Shown here: piece after piece, positions 12,350 to 23,639 of the stretch | How positions within the stretch are numbered: position 1 is the first letter of the stretch | Layout: the number at the start of each line of letters is the position of its first letter | From: Moringa oleifera | Taxonomy: Eukaryota > Streptophyta > Magnoliopsida > Brassicales > Moringaceae | DNA: 64,000 nt | Assembly: GCA_021397835.1 (NCBI GenBank) | Contig: JAJFZO010000407.1 | Span: forward strand, 868,001-932,000 | Direction of reading: 5' to 3' | Position numbers and translations under genes: made by a program | The notes under the pieces: generated by a model | The model's database searches: none | Told to the model about the DNA's origin: nothing | What the model saw: only the letters and a program-made list of their open reading frames with translations

Positions 12350-13640
12350 ATGGTGGTTAGCGTGTATGACCTTACTTGGAAATAATAATTAAAAAAGTGC
12401 ATTGTGCAAAAATTGCATTATGCATCATGCATACATAATCATTATTCTTTAAATTTCTCCAATAATAGGGGATAAAATAAAATTTATTTGATAAGAAGGG
12501 ATGAAATAATTTTTTGTTTCTTTTACTAATAAGAGATGAAATAAAATTTCCCTAATAAGAAGGTAAAACCAAAATTTTCCAATAGGAAGGAATACTATGA
12601 AACTTCACTCATGGAGGTAAATAAAGTTCTTTGTTAAAAAAAAAAAAAAAACTCAAGAAGAAATAGAAAAAAAAAGTATGTCCCAAATGGATAAAATTAA
12701 AATGGTAAAAAACTCTCGATTACCAAGAATCGTGATCATAGATAGAATTCTATCGCTCCGTGATTTATTGGGAATCATATCATGGAAGAAAAAAGTCTCA
12801 ATTCTTGAGAATCACATCGCAAAAAAAATTTTATCACTCATTTGTGTGCTGTAAATCACACCATAGAAGAAAACAATCCCGATTGCTAAAAGTTGCATCG
12901 TGGGTAAAATTTTATCACTCCTTGGTTTGTTATGAATCATGCCATGGAATAAGAAGTCTTGACTACCGAGGATTACATCATAGACAAAATCACTCCTTGG
13001 CTTGCCACGAATTGCGTTATGGAAGAAGAAAATATCGATAGTTGAGAATTACATTATGAAAAAAAAATTATTAATTACATCAAATGCAAGTAGTTGTGAT
13101 GAATGTGAATCTTGTGATTAAATAGTAGAATTGATTGTAATCCTAAGATTTTAAGGTCATGATGGGAATTGTTGTTGATAATTTATAAGATGTTCGAAAC
13201 AAATGTGAATCACATTTTGGTCCACTGAATTTAAATGGGTATTAGAAGTGCTAAATATCTCATCTTAATCTACCTTTTAGATCAATTTGAAGCAGTTGAT
13301 TATCACACCTTAGTTGATATTTTGGATTGTTTATTGATTATTTTTGCAAGGATCATTTGATATAACTGTGCATCACATCCCAACAGGAACTTCGACTTTG
13401 ATCAAAATAAAGAGCAATATGATGAATTATTGGTAAACTCTACAAGGTCAGTTTCATGAATAATACGACAAGGTGAATGTGAATTTTAGCTTAGCCAAAT
13501 AAATTTAAGAAAATTCTTTAGTAATTCTTGATAAGTATGCAAGCGAGTATGAGTCACATTACATGAACTCTACAAGCGATTCACCTTTACCTCTACACTT
13601 ATCAACAATTATTGAAGAATTTTTTCAAAACTATTTGGCT
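12350..13640 (-). repeat. Right arm of large inverted repeat
   Basis: This is the reverse-complement counterpart of 6,190-7,450. The order of sub-blocks is mirrored: GCATCATGCATAC block, GGGATGAAATAAAATTT minisatellite, CATGGAAGAA tandem block, then the GTGAATCACAT block. Divergence between the arms is considerable, so the arrangement is old. Confidence 0.6.
12730..13060 (+). repeat. Tandem repeat of about 97 bp
   Basis: Three to four copies share the order 'aatcatatcatggaagaa', 'agtctcgattgctgag', 'catcgtgg' and 'aaaattttatcactcc'. A 93-codon open frame at 12,760-13,041 is just this repeat read through and is not a gene. The inverted family member is at about 6,700-7,060. Confidence 0.6.
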
Positions 13641-13740
13641 AGGCTGTGATTCATATTCACCTTGTCATTTTATTTACTAAATTGATCTTGTAGAGTCTAC
13701 CAAGAAGTGATTCATCTTATTACTCTGATATGTATATTTG
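13420..13740. repeat. Long imperfect palindrome (hairpin)
   Basis: Two arms of about 150 bp in opposite orientation meet at about 13,567. The left arm phrases 'actctacaaggtcag', 'cgacaaggtgaatgtgaa', 'gccaaataaattt' and 'cttgataagtatgcaagcg' reappear reverse-complemented on the right as 'acaagcgattcac', 'acttatcaacaattatt', 'ctatttggct', 'attcaccttgtca' and 'gatcttgtagagt'. It would fold into a single long stem. It extends the right arm of the large inverted repeat. Confidence 0.7.
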
Positions 13741-13779
13741 GCAAATGGTAGTCATTGGCATCTTGTAGAGTCTATCAAG

Positions 13780-14300
13780 AATTTTAAAAGAGAAAATATG
13801 AACTTCATTTGAAAATAAGCAGCAGTTTAGATCATGAGTCAATTATGTGTAGGAAAAAGACTAGCATCCCTACAAATACCCAAAAATTAGTACCACTTAA
13901 ACAGAATAAACACATACTTTGAAATGTGATAATTTGGTGTTGATCTTAAAATAAACTTAATTAAGATGTGACAGATCTCAAAAAAAAAAAATCATGCAAT
14001 TTTATGTAAGAATATTATAATCTAATCAATAGTAGATCTTTGATTTAGAAAAAAAAATATATTCGTTTTAATTTAGAGATTGAAATATGAACTTCATCAA
14101 ATTCCTTTCAAAATTATTTTAGAAAAATGTGAAATGCATTACAAAATCTATAATGTCAATTAATAAGTAATCAATAAAAATGTAAAGCCAAACAATCATC
14201 CTTTCATTCATTTTTGCAATTTAATGATTACAAGAAAGTGATACTTTCAATACAACTCTTATATTGCCTTGCTACCAAACAACAAGCAAATAACTCTCAA
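13780..14300 (+). repeat. Gypsy-type LTR fragment (+)
   Basis: This contains 'gagtcaattatgtgtagg', 'gactagcatccctacaa' and 'ttagtaccacttaaac', matching the LTR blocks at 2,150-2,220, 18,200 (inverted) and 25,150-25,230. It is followed by a block shared with 2,400-2,560 ('aacttcatcaaatt'). Ends were not defined. Confidence 0.6.
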
Positions 14301-14309
14301 AAAGGCTTC

Positions 14310-14600
14310 CTAGAGAGAGATTTTGCACTTTGAAGTACTAGCCCTCTATACAACACGTATGCTATCTCTAGAATCACAAAGATGCAGAGATGTAAGATAT
14401 ACAACCTTTGAGATGTGTAGATCTAAGATGCTGAGATGCAACGACATGTTGATTTTGAGATTTGCCAATGGTGAGATGCTCAGATGCAGAGATTACAAAG
14501 ATTTGGCCGAGATGTAGACATGTGTCAAGATATGGAGATGCTTAGCTTGGAATGCAGATCTGAAGATGTAGAGAGATCCAACTAAGCTTCAAATGTCAAT
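14310..14600 (+). repeat. Short GAGATGCAGA-type repeats
   Basis: 'gagatgcagagatg', 'gagatgctcagatgcagag' and similar phrases recur many times at irregular spacing. An open frame of 64 codons here (14,323-14,517) is a by-product of this simple composition. Confidence 0.5.
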
Positions 14601-14749
14601 CAATCAAACTCTTTAGATGTCAAGATTTAAAGAGATATTAGCTTAAACTACATATGCTTTTCTTATAAAAATATGAATCTATTTATAAAAAAGCAGATGA
14701 AACAGGGCCCATCAAATATTTAAAAATCTTAATGTGGAGAAAGGGGGGC

Positions 14750-14915
14750 TACTAGATAATGTGCTCAGTGTGGATTCTAATCAACCAAATCTTGAAATTG
14801 AAAGGTCCTAGTGCTAGAAAATCTGTTTTACATTGTGTGGATTTTAATAAGCCAAATCTTGAAATTCAAAAATCCAATGCTGGATATCCTGATTTACGCT
14901 CTGTGCGAATTCTTT
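14750..14915 (+). repeat. Two-copy tandem repeat of about 80 bp
   Basis: 'tgtggattctaatcaaccaaatcttgaaattg' and its second copy 'tgtggattttaataagccaaatcttgaaattc' are followed by matching 'tcc...tgctagaaaatct' and 'tcc...tgctggatatcct'. Confidence 0.6.
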
Positions 14916-15038
14916 TTGAGTCTTCATAATTCTTTCTCTCCAAACAGCTATATCCTTGAATCTCAATGTGGATCAAGATCATTCACATCAAGGGTTGAGC
15001 TATGTCTAGAACTTTATGTGTGTAAAAAGGGTTCAATT

Positions 15039-15043
15039 ACATC
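15039..15043. other. Target-site duplication ACATC, left
   Basis: The 5 bp ACATC immediately before the TGTTAG start of the solo LTR are repeated right after its CAACA end at 16,305-16,309. Confidence 0.6.
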
Positions 15044-16304
15044 TGTTAGCTCCATGATGCCTTTAAGCAATAAATGGCTCAAATTTTGATGATAACAAAC
15101 TTGATTATGCATGATCTAATGAAGTTGCTAAGTATGCAGCATGATAGAACTCAAGGATATCAAACTTGAGGCCAAGAAGTAAGCATAAGGATCCAAGTGA
15201 AGAAATGGAAAGTTAGATTCTAGGTAGGATTAGGCTTTAATATGTAAAAGATTGCTTTGCTCAATTAGGCAAGGAATCACACATGCACTTCACGCATTTT
15301 CTTGTTCAAAGCTTTGAACTTAAAACAAATGGTTTTGATGGAACTTATCCAAAATATTTTTGCTTTCAAATTGATGTCAACTTAGTAAAATATGTTTAAG
15401 AAAGAATTAGGATTGAAGTATGAAGAGAGAATATCATGAAGGCGTAAGTGAGAGAGAGGAGTGGCATTATCAGTATTAAACGATACTACCACTGACTGAT
15501 GTAACAAAGAAATGATCGGCATTATTACTAGGCCTACTGCCTTTTCAGGCATATAGGTCTAGTATTACCGGTCACTACTAGTACTACTAGTGACCAGCAT
15601 TGCTAGAAGACTAGAGGCATTATCACTTGAGTTACTAGACCTTCAAGGCATTGGGCTATGGCACTACCGCTCTTTTATTGATACTAGTGGTTAATTTAAA
15701 TCTCCGAGTGAAAGTGAATCAAGCGATACTAACGATTATCAAGTGGTACTACCAGTTGAAGATTTTAAAATTCATGCTTTTGAATATAACAACTATATTT
15801 TTAGATCTAGGTATAAATACATTTTTGAAATTCAAAAACACATCTCTTTGCATCTCTTTAATCATCTCTCTTGCTCTCTAAGCTCAAAAATTCTTAAAAT
15901 CACTCATCTTTGAGCAAAGTAATCCATTGTCTAGATCCACTATTGTGAGAGTTCATTAGCTTATAAAGTAGTCTTTTTTAGTGAGATTTAGGTATAAGGG
16001 TGTGAGTATACCTTGTATTAAATCTTGATAAGGAAATAGCTAAGAAGTAATTGCAAGAAAGTGAAGTAGTAAAATCTTCAAGTGGAGACTTGAGGCTGTG
16101 GATATAGGCAAGGTTTGGTCGAGCCACATAAATCTCGTGTTTACTCTCTCTTACCTTTCTCTTCTTATTTATTATAGGTATTAATTTCGTTATTTGCTTT
16201 ATATTATTGAATATTTTCCTATATAAATTTTATTTGTCAAGTAAAAGAAAAAAAAAAGAATACTCAATTCACCCCCTCTTGGGTTGTCATTCAAAGGGCC
16301 AACA
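15044..16304 (+). mobile_element. Copia-type solo LTR with 5-bp target duplication
   Basis: The block starts TGTTAG and ends CCAACA (TG...CA ends) and is flanked by ACATC on both sides. Its 3' end has the 'aattcaccccctcttgggttgtc...gggcc' phrase typical of plant Ty1/Copia LTR ends. It also carries 'ttttgatgataacaaac' near the 5' end and a TAGTACTA-rich near-palindrome around 15,572-15,600. No second LTR and no internal coding region is attached. The flanks on both sides belong to the same TCAATCAC-type repeat, which suggests an insertion later reduced to one LTR. The bases after the end ('tctagagccc') also resemble a primer-binding site, so an incomplete element cannot be excluded. Confidence 0.6.
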
Positions 16305-16309
16305 ACATC
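16305..16309. other. Target-site duplication ACATC, right
   Basis: This is a perfect copy of the 5 bp found at 15,039-15,043, directly after the CAACA end of the LTR. Confidence 0.6.
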
Positions 16310-16329
16310 TAGAGCCCGAAGTGTCATCG

Positions 16330-16770
16330 AGGGTTGAATTATCTAAACCTAACATAAGATCAAAGTCAATGACATCTGTTGGATTAATCCAATGTGAGAA
16401 TTAAGTCGGTCATTTTGAGATTAAGTTAGTTTTGATATAAGATCGAAGTCAATCATATCTAATATATAAATTAGATCTAAAATTTGATATGAGATCAAAG
16501 TCAATCACATTTAGGTGTGAGTTGATCAAATATGAGATCAAAATCAATCATATTGGGATCAAGTTAAGGTTTTGACATGAAATCAAAGTCAATCACATAT
16601 ATAACTAAAAACTGATATGAGATCAGAATTGATTATATCAAAAGTTTGTTTAAAAATTGATGTGAAATCAAAGTCAATCACATTAGAAAGAATTTGATGT
16701 ACATGTGAGATTAGAGTCAATCACATCGGGAATTAGATTTTTGATGAGAGGTCAAGTGCAACATCTTAAG
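16330..16770 (+). repeat. Tandem repeat (ATGAGATCAAAGTCAATCACAT)
   Basis: About nine degenerate copies of a 45-50 bp unit with the core 'gagatcaaagtcaatcacat'. Related phrases occur in the leader copies at 480-700 and 3,000-3,240, and inverted at 17,300-17,410, so this is the internal leader repeat of the same Gypsy family. Confidence 0.65.
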
Positions 16771-16999
16771 TTTGATAAAGATGATGAATGCCGCATCGAG
16801 GTTAAAAATGAGGTTAGGGTTAATTACATTGGGATAGGTCTTCATGTGAAATGATCAACTACATAGAGAATTAAGTTTGATGCAAGATTGGGTCAACCAT
16901 ATCAAGGTTAAATGATGTGGAACCTCCATGCAGTCTATATTTCACCTGATCTATCATCAAAATTCCTAATCTGATATCGTGTATAACATGCTTATTAAG

Positions 17000-18430
17000 C
17001 TATTCTTAAGCTGAAATCAGGGTATAGTATATGCTTATTATGTTGTTCCTGATGTAGCATCGGGGTAGAATGAATTCAATATTGAGTTAATCAAGTTAAC
17101 ATAATGATTTGTAATAAAAGGAGAAACTTCGAAGAAAAAGAATTAGATGAGTGAAATCATTAAGTTATGTAAAGGTAACAACGAGAGACTCAAAATGACA
17201 TCATGATTATTAATCTAGCTAATACTTGACATGTGGAGGCAGCCGATCGCATATCGAGAAAAAGAAATGGGAGAAAATTTTAGCAAGACATTAATCTCAT
17301 GTCAAATATAAAGAACTTATACCAATGATAATTGATGATGATCTCATCTCAAGATGAAGGGACTTGTAGGCTGTTGTAATTGATGTCGATCTCACATTGA
17401 GATTTAAGAGCTTAGTTGTTTAGGGAGGAAGGATCGCGAGGACTTTAGACGTTATGGATGGTTCTTGGTGAAGTGAGCACAGAAGTGCATTTAATTCAAA
17501 ACTAACTAAAGAGTGTTGTGGTCCCTTTTTTCAAAATAAAATTTTGAATTTTTGGTGAGTTTTGTCCCCAAAATTTTTTTATATAAATAAGTCCATTTTT
17601 TTAAACGAAAAAAGGACCATTGTATTCATTCTTTCTCTAAAGCTTAGAATAGCTTTCAAGTTTTTTTATTATTATTTTTTCATTCTTCTTATTTCTCAAA
17701 AAGATCTTTACAAAAGAATTACTATTTTTGTAGTGCTATTAGCAGAGGGACAACATGTAGATTGCATTGAAAGTACAATCCTTTCCTTATTTACTTGTAT
17801 CATTATTTATGAAATGAATAAAAGAATAAGTTGCTTCTACTCGTCTTTCTTTATTGCTTATTTTTCTTTCTTTTAGATTTAGTGATACATCTCATAATTT
17901 TATTAAAAAAATAGTTTGGAGAAATTTTTTTGATGAAGTACATATTTCAATTCTTAAAATGGAAATATTTTTTTTTATCTAAAGATCTAGTGTTAACTAT
18001 TATGAAATTCTTGACAAAATTGCATGATTAATTATTTTAAGATTTGTCACATCTTGATTAAGTCTGATATGGCTTTGCTCTTAAAATTTTGATATTAAGT
18101 GAAGGCCAATTTTATTTTGTTTGTACATATTATATAATATTTATTGGATGTATAATAAGATCAATATCAAATTAAGATAATTTAAGATACGAGATCATTT
18201 GGCTTAGATGGTATTAATTCTTGAACGCTTGTTATAGTGCTAATCCTTCCCCACGCGTAACTGACTCTTGATCTCATATCTTTGAATGATGTAGACCACT
18301 ATTTATTTTCAAATAGAGTTCTTTCTTATTTTCTTTATCAAAAGAAAAAAAAAGTTATAAGACAAAAATTGGTGGCCGATCACTCCATAGAAAAGACTGG
18401 TAGTGACTCTTTGTTTGTCTTTACTTGAAA
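17000..18430 (-). repeat. Inverted Gypsy LTR plus leader
   Basis: Read on the minus strand this repeats the order seen at 1,950-3,300: LTR block (18,430-17,930; gagtcac, ggattagcac and gaattaatacc phrases), then the block at 17,640-17,500 matching 300-400 ('aaaaaaggg...accacaa'), then the leader at 17,400-17,070. It is a diverged third copy of the same family in opposite orientation. Four small AT-rich open frames here have no recognisable content. Confidence 0.6.
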
Positions 18431-18599
18431 ATCAAAGCCAACAAAAAGTTCTAATTTATGTTGTGACAATTGCCAGTAAAAAATTTATGTTGGTAGCCTA
18501 CTTAGTCAAGTTGGAGCTTAACATTGCCAACTTTATTATGTTCATACGCACTTGACACCTGCTCTTGGCTTACTAGCTTAATAATTTCATTAAACCAAA

Positions 18600-19500
18600 A
18601 TGATGTTACATATAGGCATTATTGGCGTCTTTTTTCTTTATTTTAAAAAGTAAAAATCCATCATTTATACTATAACATTTTCCTATATTTAACTTAGTAA
18701 CAAAAAATAAGTAAACTACACTAGAAGGACTAGATTTTGTATAAATTCTCAAACTAAGACTGGAAAGAAATTATATCAACTAAAAACATAAAATTTGCCA
18801 TTTTCTTAATATGAAATTTCAAACAATAGGTTATGTTGATGTTAATGCTTGTGCTTTTTTCATGTATGAAGTGATAATTATACCTCTATGATAATTAATC
18901 ATTATTAAGAAAAAGTCGAAATTTATATCTTTAATTGATGCGATTTTCTCATTGGTTGAATTTTAAAATTTGTATAAAACATAAGACCTCTAGTGCAATT
19001 AACCTATTTTAAGATTCTAAAAAATGATATAATGAACTTGAATGCTTTTATATTGCCTAAAATAATAGTAGAATCATCGATATAATGAGTTTTAGGTATA
19101 AAATTAAAAAAATTGTATGTTTCCTTTTAAAATGTGGTGGTAATGACAATTAGAGAAACAACAGCTTTGATTATGTCAACGATTCTCATAATGATGTTGA
19201 AAGAAGGTTGACAGTGATGACCGATATAAGGAAAGTTAGGGTTTTAAGAGAGAGAAAAAAAGTATGGTCTGTTGAAGGGTATGTTAGTCTTTTTCAAAAA
19301 ATAGATTTATAATCCATTGGAAATTAGATCCTACAGTTTTACTTCATATTTTAAGGAAAAGTAATGTTAATGAGAATTTTGGTTTCACAAAAATTCTTAA
19401 AATTCCAAGAACAAAACCTTAGGTATCTCGATTCCCATATAAGATTTCTGAAGACTCTTTAATAATAAACATTACAAATGCATTCAAAAACTTAAATTGA
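18600..19500. repeat. Duplicated unit, segment Y (copy 1)
   Basis: The part from 18,950 to 19,560 is similar to 22,290-22,920 in the same orientation: 'ttttaaaatgtggtggta', 'gaaagttagggtttta' and 'taatcaaa...gaac.aga.aa'. It lies 3' of the unrecognised ORF at 19,501-19,968. No domain is visible. Confidence 0.6.
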
Positions 19501-19968
19501 TTAATCAAAATCCGAACCAGAAAGATCAGACAAATTTAAGAAAAAATTGACAGAAAGGCTCATCTCCGTTGATATGGCATCAATATCAGGAATAGGTCCT
19601 GGAATCTCAATATCTCCAATCCAAGCCTTTTCTTGCTGTCTCTCCCTTGATGAAGTAGATGACAATTTATCCGGTATCTCCTTGACTTTTCTTTGAAATT
19701 TCCTAATACTTCTCTTCTTATTAGGAAATTTAGGAAAATAAGTTACCGAACTTTGCTCTTTTTTCTTTGTGCGCGAAACATTGAATTTCCTAATACTTCT
19801 CATCTTCTTAGGAACTTCACTCGACAAATAATCCACCAAGCTTTTCTTTCTCTGTTCTTTTTGTGAAGCATTTGATGTAGAACTTGACTTCGAAACTTCA
19901 ATATCATTTTTGGTGGGATCTTGAAGGAACCCTAAAATTTTAGGGCAAGAGTTTGGGGAACCCATCAA
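19501..19968 (-). CDS. Hypothetical 155-aa Lys/Ser-rich protein
   Basis: This single open frame of 155 codons starts MMGSPNSCPKILGF and ends SDLSGSDFD. It is rich in Lys, Arg and Ser in its first two thirds, with a partly repeated segment (KKMRSIRKFNVSR and KKRSIRKFQRK) suggesting an internal duplication of about 30 residues, and is acidic at the C-terminus. I see no membrane segment, signal peptide or known catalytic motif. It is longer than chance frames nearby and has a GC content slightly above its surroundings. Its 3' end is also recognisable at 22,850-22,920, with stops, so the locus was duplicated and one copy decayed. It could be a small nuclear protein gene, an exon, or part of an unknown transposon. 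No promoter was identified. Confidence 0.4.
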   Translation of the reverse strand: MMGSPNSCPKILGFLQDPTKNDIEVSKSSSTSNASQKEQRKKSLVDYLSSEVPKKMRSIRKFNVSRTKKKEQSSVTYFPKFPNKKRSIRKFQRKVKEIPDKLSSTSSRERQQEKAWIGDIEIPGPIPDIDAISTEMSLSVNFFLNLSDLSGSDFD

Positions 19969-20079
19969 TCCAATTTCTTTTTTGTTTTCTTTTTTGTTGT
20001 CCTATTGTGTCTCAATTTGTTAGTATCAACGTTTTTTATTGTTCTTTCGGTGGACCTCTCAGATATATTAATTTGAGTT

Positions 20080-20900
20080 ATTATTCTTTGACTTTTTCAT
20101 TGGGTATTGGTTGGTTTCATATAATAAAGAAAAAGATAACATGTCTTTAAGATAAGGAAGAAAAAAAAATAAAAAAATGAAGTCCTCTTTTTTATATTAT
20201 TTTAATTTTTTAATATTATACTGGTTTGGGAAAGTTAAATTATGATTAAATTAAATAATTTGCTAATGAAGCACAAAAAGCTTGTCTTTTAGTTATTAAG
20301 TGTTTTCGTTTTTTGTTAAGAAAATGTTTACTTGTTTAGATAGAATATTTTAAAATTTAATTTGCTTTTGATATGAAATCTTTATCTCAATTCACTATGG
20401 TTCAAAGGTAAGTATACATGAGATAAATAAGTAGATTATGCCAAACCATAAGATAATTGCATCCTAAAATATATATATCCAAGATCTCAACATGGAAGTG
20501 CAATCAACCATAGATTTGAGTTGTATACTGTAAAAACCATACAATTTGTTAAATTAGTCACCATATCAAATTTATTCTTTAATTTCACACATTAAGATAA
20601 TGTATTTTGACAACAGATAAAGAGAACTAGCTTAAGTGTGTAGGTAAAGGAGGAGGAAGAAAGAAACAAAGAAGAAAAAAAGAATTAAGGCAAGAAAAAA
20701 ACATGATGATTAATTGTTATAAGGGTATAATCATTATTTCATGCATTAAGAAATATAATTATTAAAATTGACTAAATCTAATGGATGAAAGTGCAACATT
20801 GAGAAAATGTCAAGATGAATATCTCCAATTGATTTATTTATTTTAAGTCCTAATTTATGAAAAAAAAAATGTAAGTCCTAATTTAAGGATTTGAAAATTT
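20080..20900. repeat. Duplicated unit, segment X (copy 1)
   Basis: This aligns in direct orientation with 21,500-22,300: 'gtttacttgtttagatagaatatttta', 'ccaagatctcaacatgg', 'gtgcaatcaaccatagatttga' and 'ttcatgcatta'. The offset is about 1.34 kb. The content is AT-rich and non-coding. Confidence 0.65.
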
Positions 20901-21500
20901 AAGAATTAGAAGAATCATCAAGCTCTTTCTTTTTTTTTTTTAATTTTAGTTTTTGGATATTAGGTTCTTTAAATCACTTTCTATGAATTTCCTGATTATA
21001 CTTATTTGAGTTGTTGTTCTTTGAGTTTTCTATTTTAATATTGTTATCACCTAACTACTTTAAGCTTGAACTAGGTAAGATTACGAGCTCGAGTTAGTCC
21101 ACAAAGAGGAATAGCTCTAATATGCAAGTCAGTATTTAGTATTCAAATGGACATTATGATTATAAAAGTGTAATGCTTGTGTCATTTTTATATATGTCAT
21201 GGAAGATTTTTCAGCCATGATGTGGAGATGTCCCTGATTTATAGATGCTTAATTTAGGAGAATGACCTGATCAATATATAGTATGCAATTATGGTAATAA
21301 GGATTAAAAGGGATTTCGTATCAAGTAGAATAGTTGCTAGAGTGGCTGAGAATCCAGGTTGAATAGCATACCAGGTTGAATAGCATCCCTATCTCAAGGA
21401 TTTTGGCTGACTTGGTATGTGATTCGACATGTCCAAATTGATTTGAAAAATACGTTCTGTGTCATGTTTTAGTTGGTTGATGCCTATTATGATGACATGC
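20900..21500. other. AT-rich spacer, no gene seen
   Basis: This lies between the two X segments. A short near-repeat 'ccaggttgaatagcat' is present twice at about 21,355-21,390. No coding signal was found. Confidence 0.35.
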
Positions 21501-22920
21501 CTTTTTTTCATAGGTCCAACTACGTATACATATATATATATATATATGTCAAAAATAAGTGAAAAAAAAGTGAAGTGTATTGAGAAAATGAAAGCCCTCT
21601 TTCTTTACATTAATTTTTACTTGCAATTGAATTTTTTTTCCATTTTTTGGCCACAAAACTTTTTACTTGTTTATGTAGAATATTTTAGAATGTAATTCAC
21701 TTTCAAGTTGAAATCGTTATCTCATTTCACTTAGCTTTATAGGTAAGCTCCATATCTAAGGATAATGACTCAAATGTAAATGGCAAAATTAGTAAATATA
21801 ACCAAAATCTATGTGATTGTATATGTATATAAGAGATTAAAAAAAAAAATGCATCCCAAACCATATAATAATTCCATCTAAGATATATATCTAAGATCTC
21901 AACACTAAAACACAATCAACCAAAGATTTGACTTGTGTACTCTTATAAATAAAATTTATTCAATTAATCATCTTATTAAATTTATTTTTCATTTTTTTTC
22001 TAATTTGTTATTCAGTTTAACACATTAACATAATATATTATAGTACCAAGGAGAGCTTGAGCTTACAGGTGAGGGAGGTAAAAGAAAGGAATAGCCAAGA
22101 AGAAAGAATGAAGAAAGAAATATAATGATTAACTTTATAGTGGTAATATCTTCATTTCATGCATTACAAACCATGAGTGTTAATATTGACAAAATCTATT
22201 TGGTAGAAGTCTTCGATTAAGAAAATGTCAAAACATATATTTCTAATTGATTTTTCTTTTGTTAATCCCAATTTGAGAATTTGTATAAAATGTAAGTTCT
22301 TCTTATGTAGTTAATCCAAAATAAAAAAAAGAAAAAAATAATTTAAGTATAAGGATGCTATTTTAAAATTATAAAATAATATTTAAGGAACCTACATCCG
22401 GTTTACATTGGTTAAATAATAATTAAACATTTGATGTATTAGTTGATAAGTATAATCCAAAGAATGTTTCACCTTTTAAAATGTGGTGGTATAACAATCA
22501 GAAAAACGACTATGGTGATTATGCCGCGATACTGATAATGATGTTATTGAAAAAAGGTTGACAATAATGATCTATATAATGAAAGTTAGGGTTTTATGAA
22601 AGATGAAAAGAACATGGCCTATCAAAGGGTCTTTTAAATTAGATCTTTGATGAAATGGGAAATTAGATTACCTATGAGTTTGGTTAGGACTTAGTTTCTC
22701 AAGTTTTATAAAAAATTGATATTCTAGTTTGATAAATATCTTTTAAAATTTAAAGAAAAAAACATTGTATAACTTAATTTGTCACTATAGGATTTTTTTT
22801 TTAATTCTGTAATAATAAACACTAATACATTAACATCCAATAATTTGCACTAATTAATCAAAGTTTGAACTAGACAAGTTAGGCAAATTTGAGAAAAATA
22901 TTAAAAAAGTTGTGATGGAA
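21500..22920. repeat. Duplicated unit, segments X and Y (copy 2)
   Basis: This copy holds X (21,500-22,290) directly followed by Y (22,290-22,920), and stops at the point corresponding to the 3' end of the 19,501-19,968 ORF, where Copia-related sequence takes over. An (AT)n run lies at 21,527-21,547. Confidence 0.6.
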
Positions 22921-22929
22921 TCTTATGAC

Positions 22930-23530
22930 CACTCCTAGGTAGAATAATAACTGTAATGGCATACTGTAAACTCTTAGTTGATGCTCGAAGAGACGTTCTT
23001 ATTCCTTAGGTTTTGTTTGGTTGTGTATATTTGCTTAGGGACTCAACTACTTTCCTATAATTAAATTGTTAGATAACTAAAGGTATGTTACCACTCATAA
23101 ATTTGCATTCTTTTTCATCAGGAACGCTTAGAATAAGAGCTAAATCATGGTAATCAAACCTAATGTCTACCCAATTACTCTAGTTCTTATAATGTTATCA
23201 TCTAAACTCATGTTAGCAAAAAATTACTTCACAAGCTTAGAGAATACGGGTTCCTTAATTTGAAATACTGGTTCCCACCCTTAAGCATTAACTACCATTC
23301 TTAAATCTAAAGACTCTAGATCATAAAAGTTAAGAGTTCTCCCTATTTCTACCTTTTCTTAATTAAAAATTCTATTATATCTATCCTTACAAGCATCTTC
23401 CTTAAAACCTCCTTCCAAATCTTGTCTATTAGATCTAGATGAGAAAGTACCTTCTCCACAGTATTGTCTTCCTTTACTTTTATATGGATGAGGAGTGAGA
23501 CTCTTTAATCTTTCCATTGTCGAAGCAAGC
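22930..23530 (-). pseudogene. Plant transposon protein remnant (PF20167-like)
   Basis: On the minus strand a start reading MERLKSLTPHPYKSKG is followed by stops and then by phrases such as RTLNFYDLES, FQIKEPVFSKLVK, FFANMSLDD and RVIG. These match the usual pattern LV..FYANL ... V.G of the 'putative plant transposon protein' family often linked to plant retroelements. It is downstream, on the same strand, of the Copia RNase H end at 24.0 kb. It is broken by several stops. The family assignment is tentative. Confidence 0.4.
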
Positions 23531-23639
23531 TTATGGAGTTTAGCTTAGAGATTTGGTTAATGATGCTTAAATCAATGTGGGATTCAAGAGAGCTAATAAA
23601 AAATTAGGAATTATTGGGTTCAAATCTAGGAAAAGAGGC

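Noticed and set aside
12760..13041. 93-codon open frame on the plus strand
   Set aside because: It is a tandem repeat of about 97 bp read through; the protein is repetitive and matches nothing expected.
15651..15881. 76-codon frame within the solo LTR
   Set aside because: It sits inside non-coding LTR sequence and shows no known domain.
17562..17876. 104-codon Phe/Ile-rich frame
   Set aside because: Extreme AT composition and position in the inverted LTR/leader copy; chance frame.
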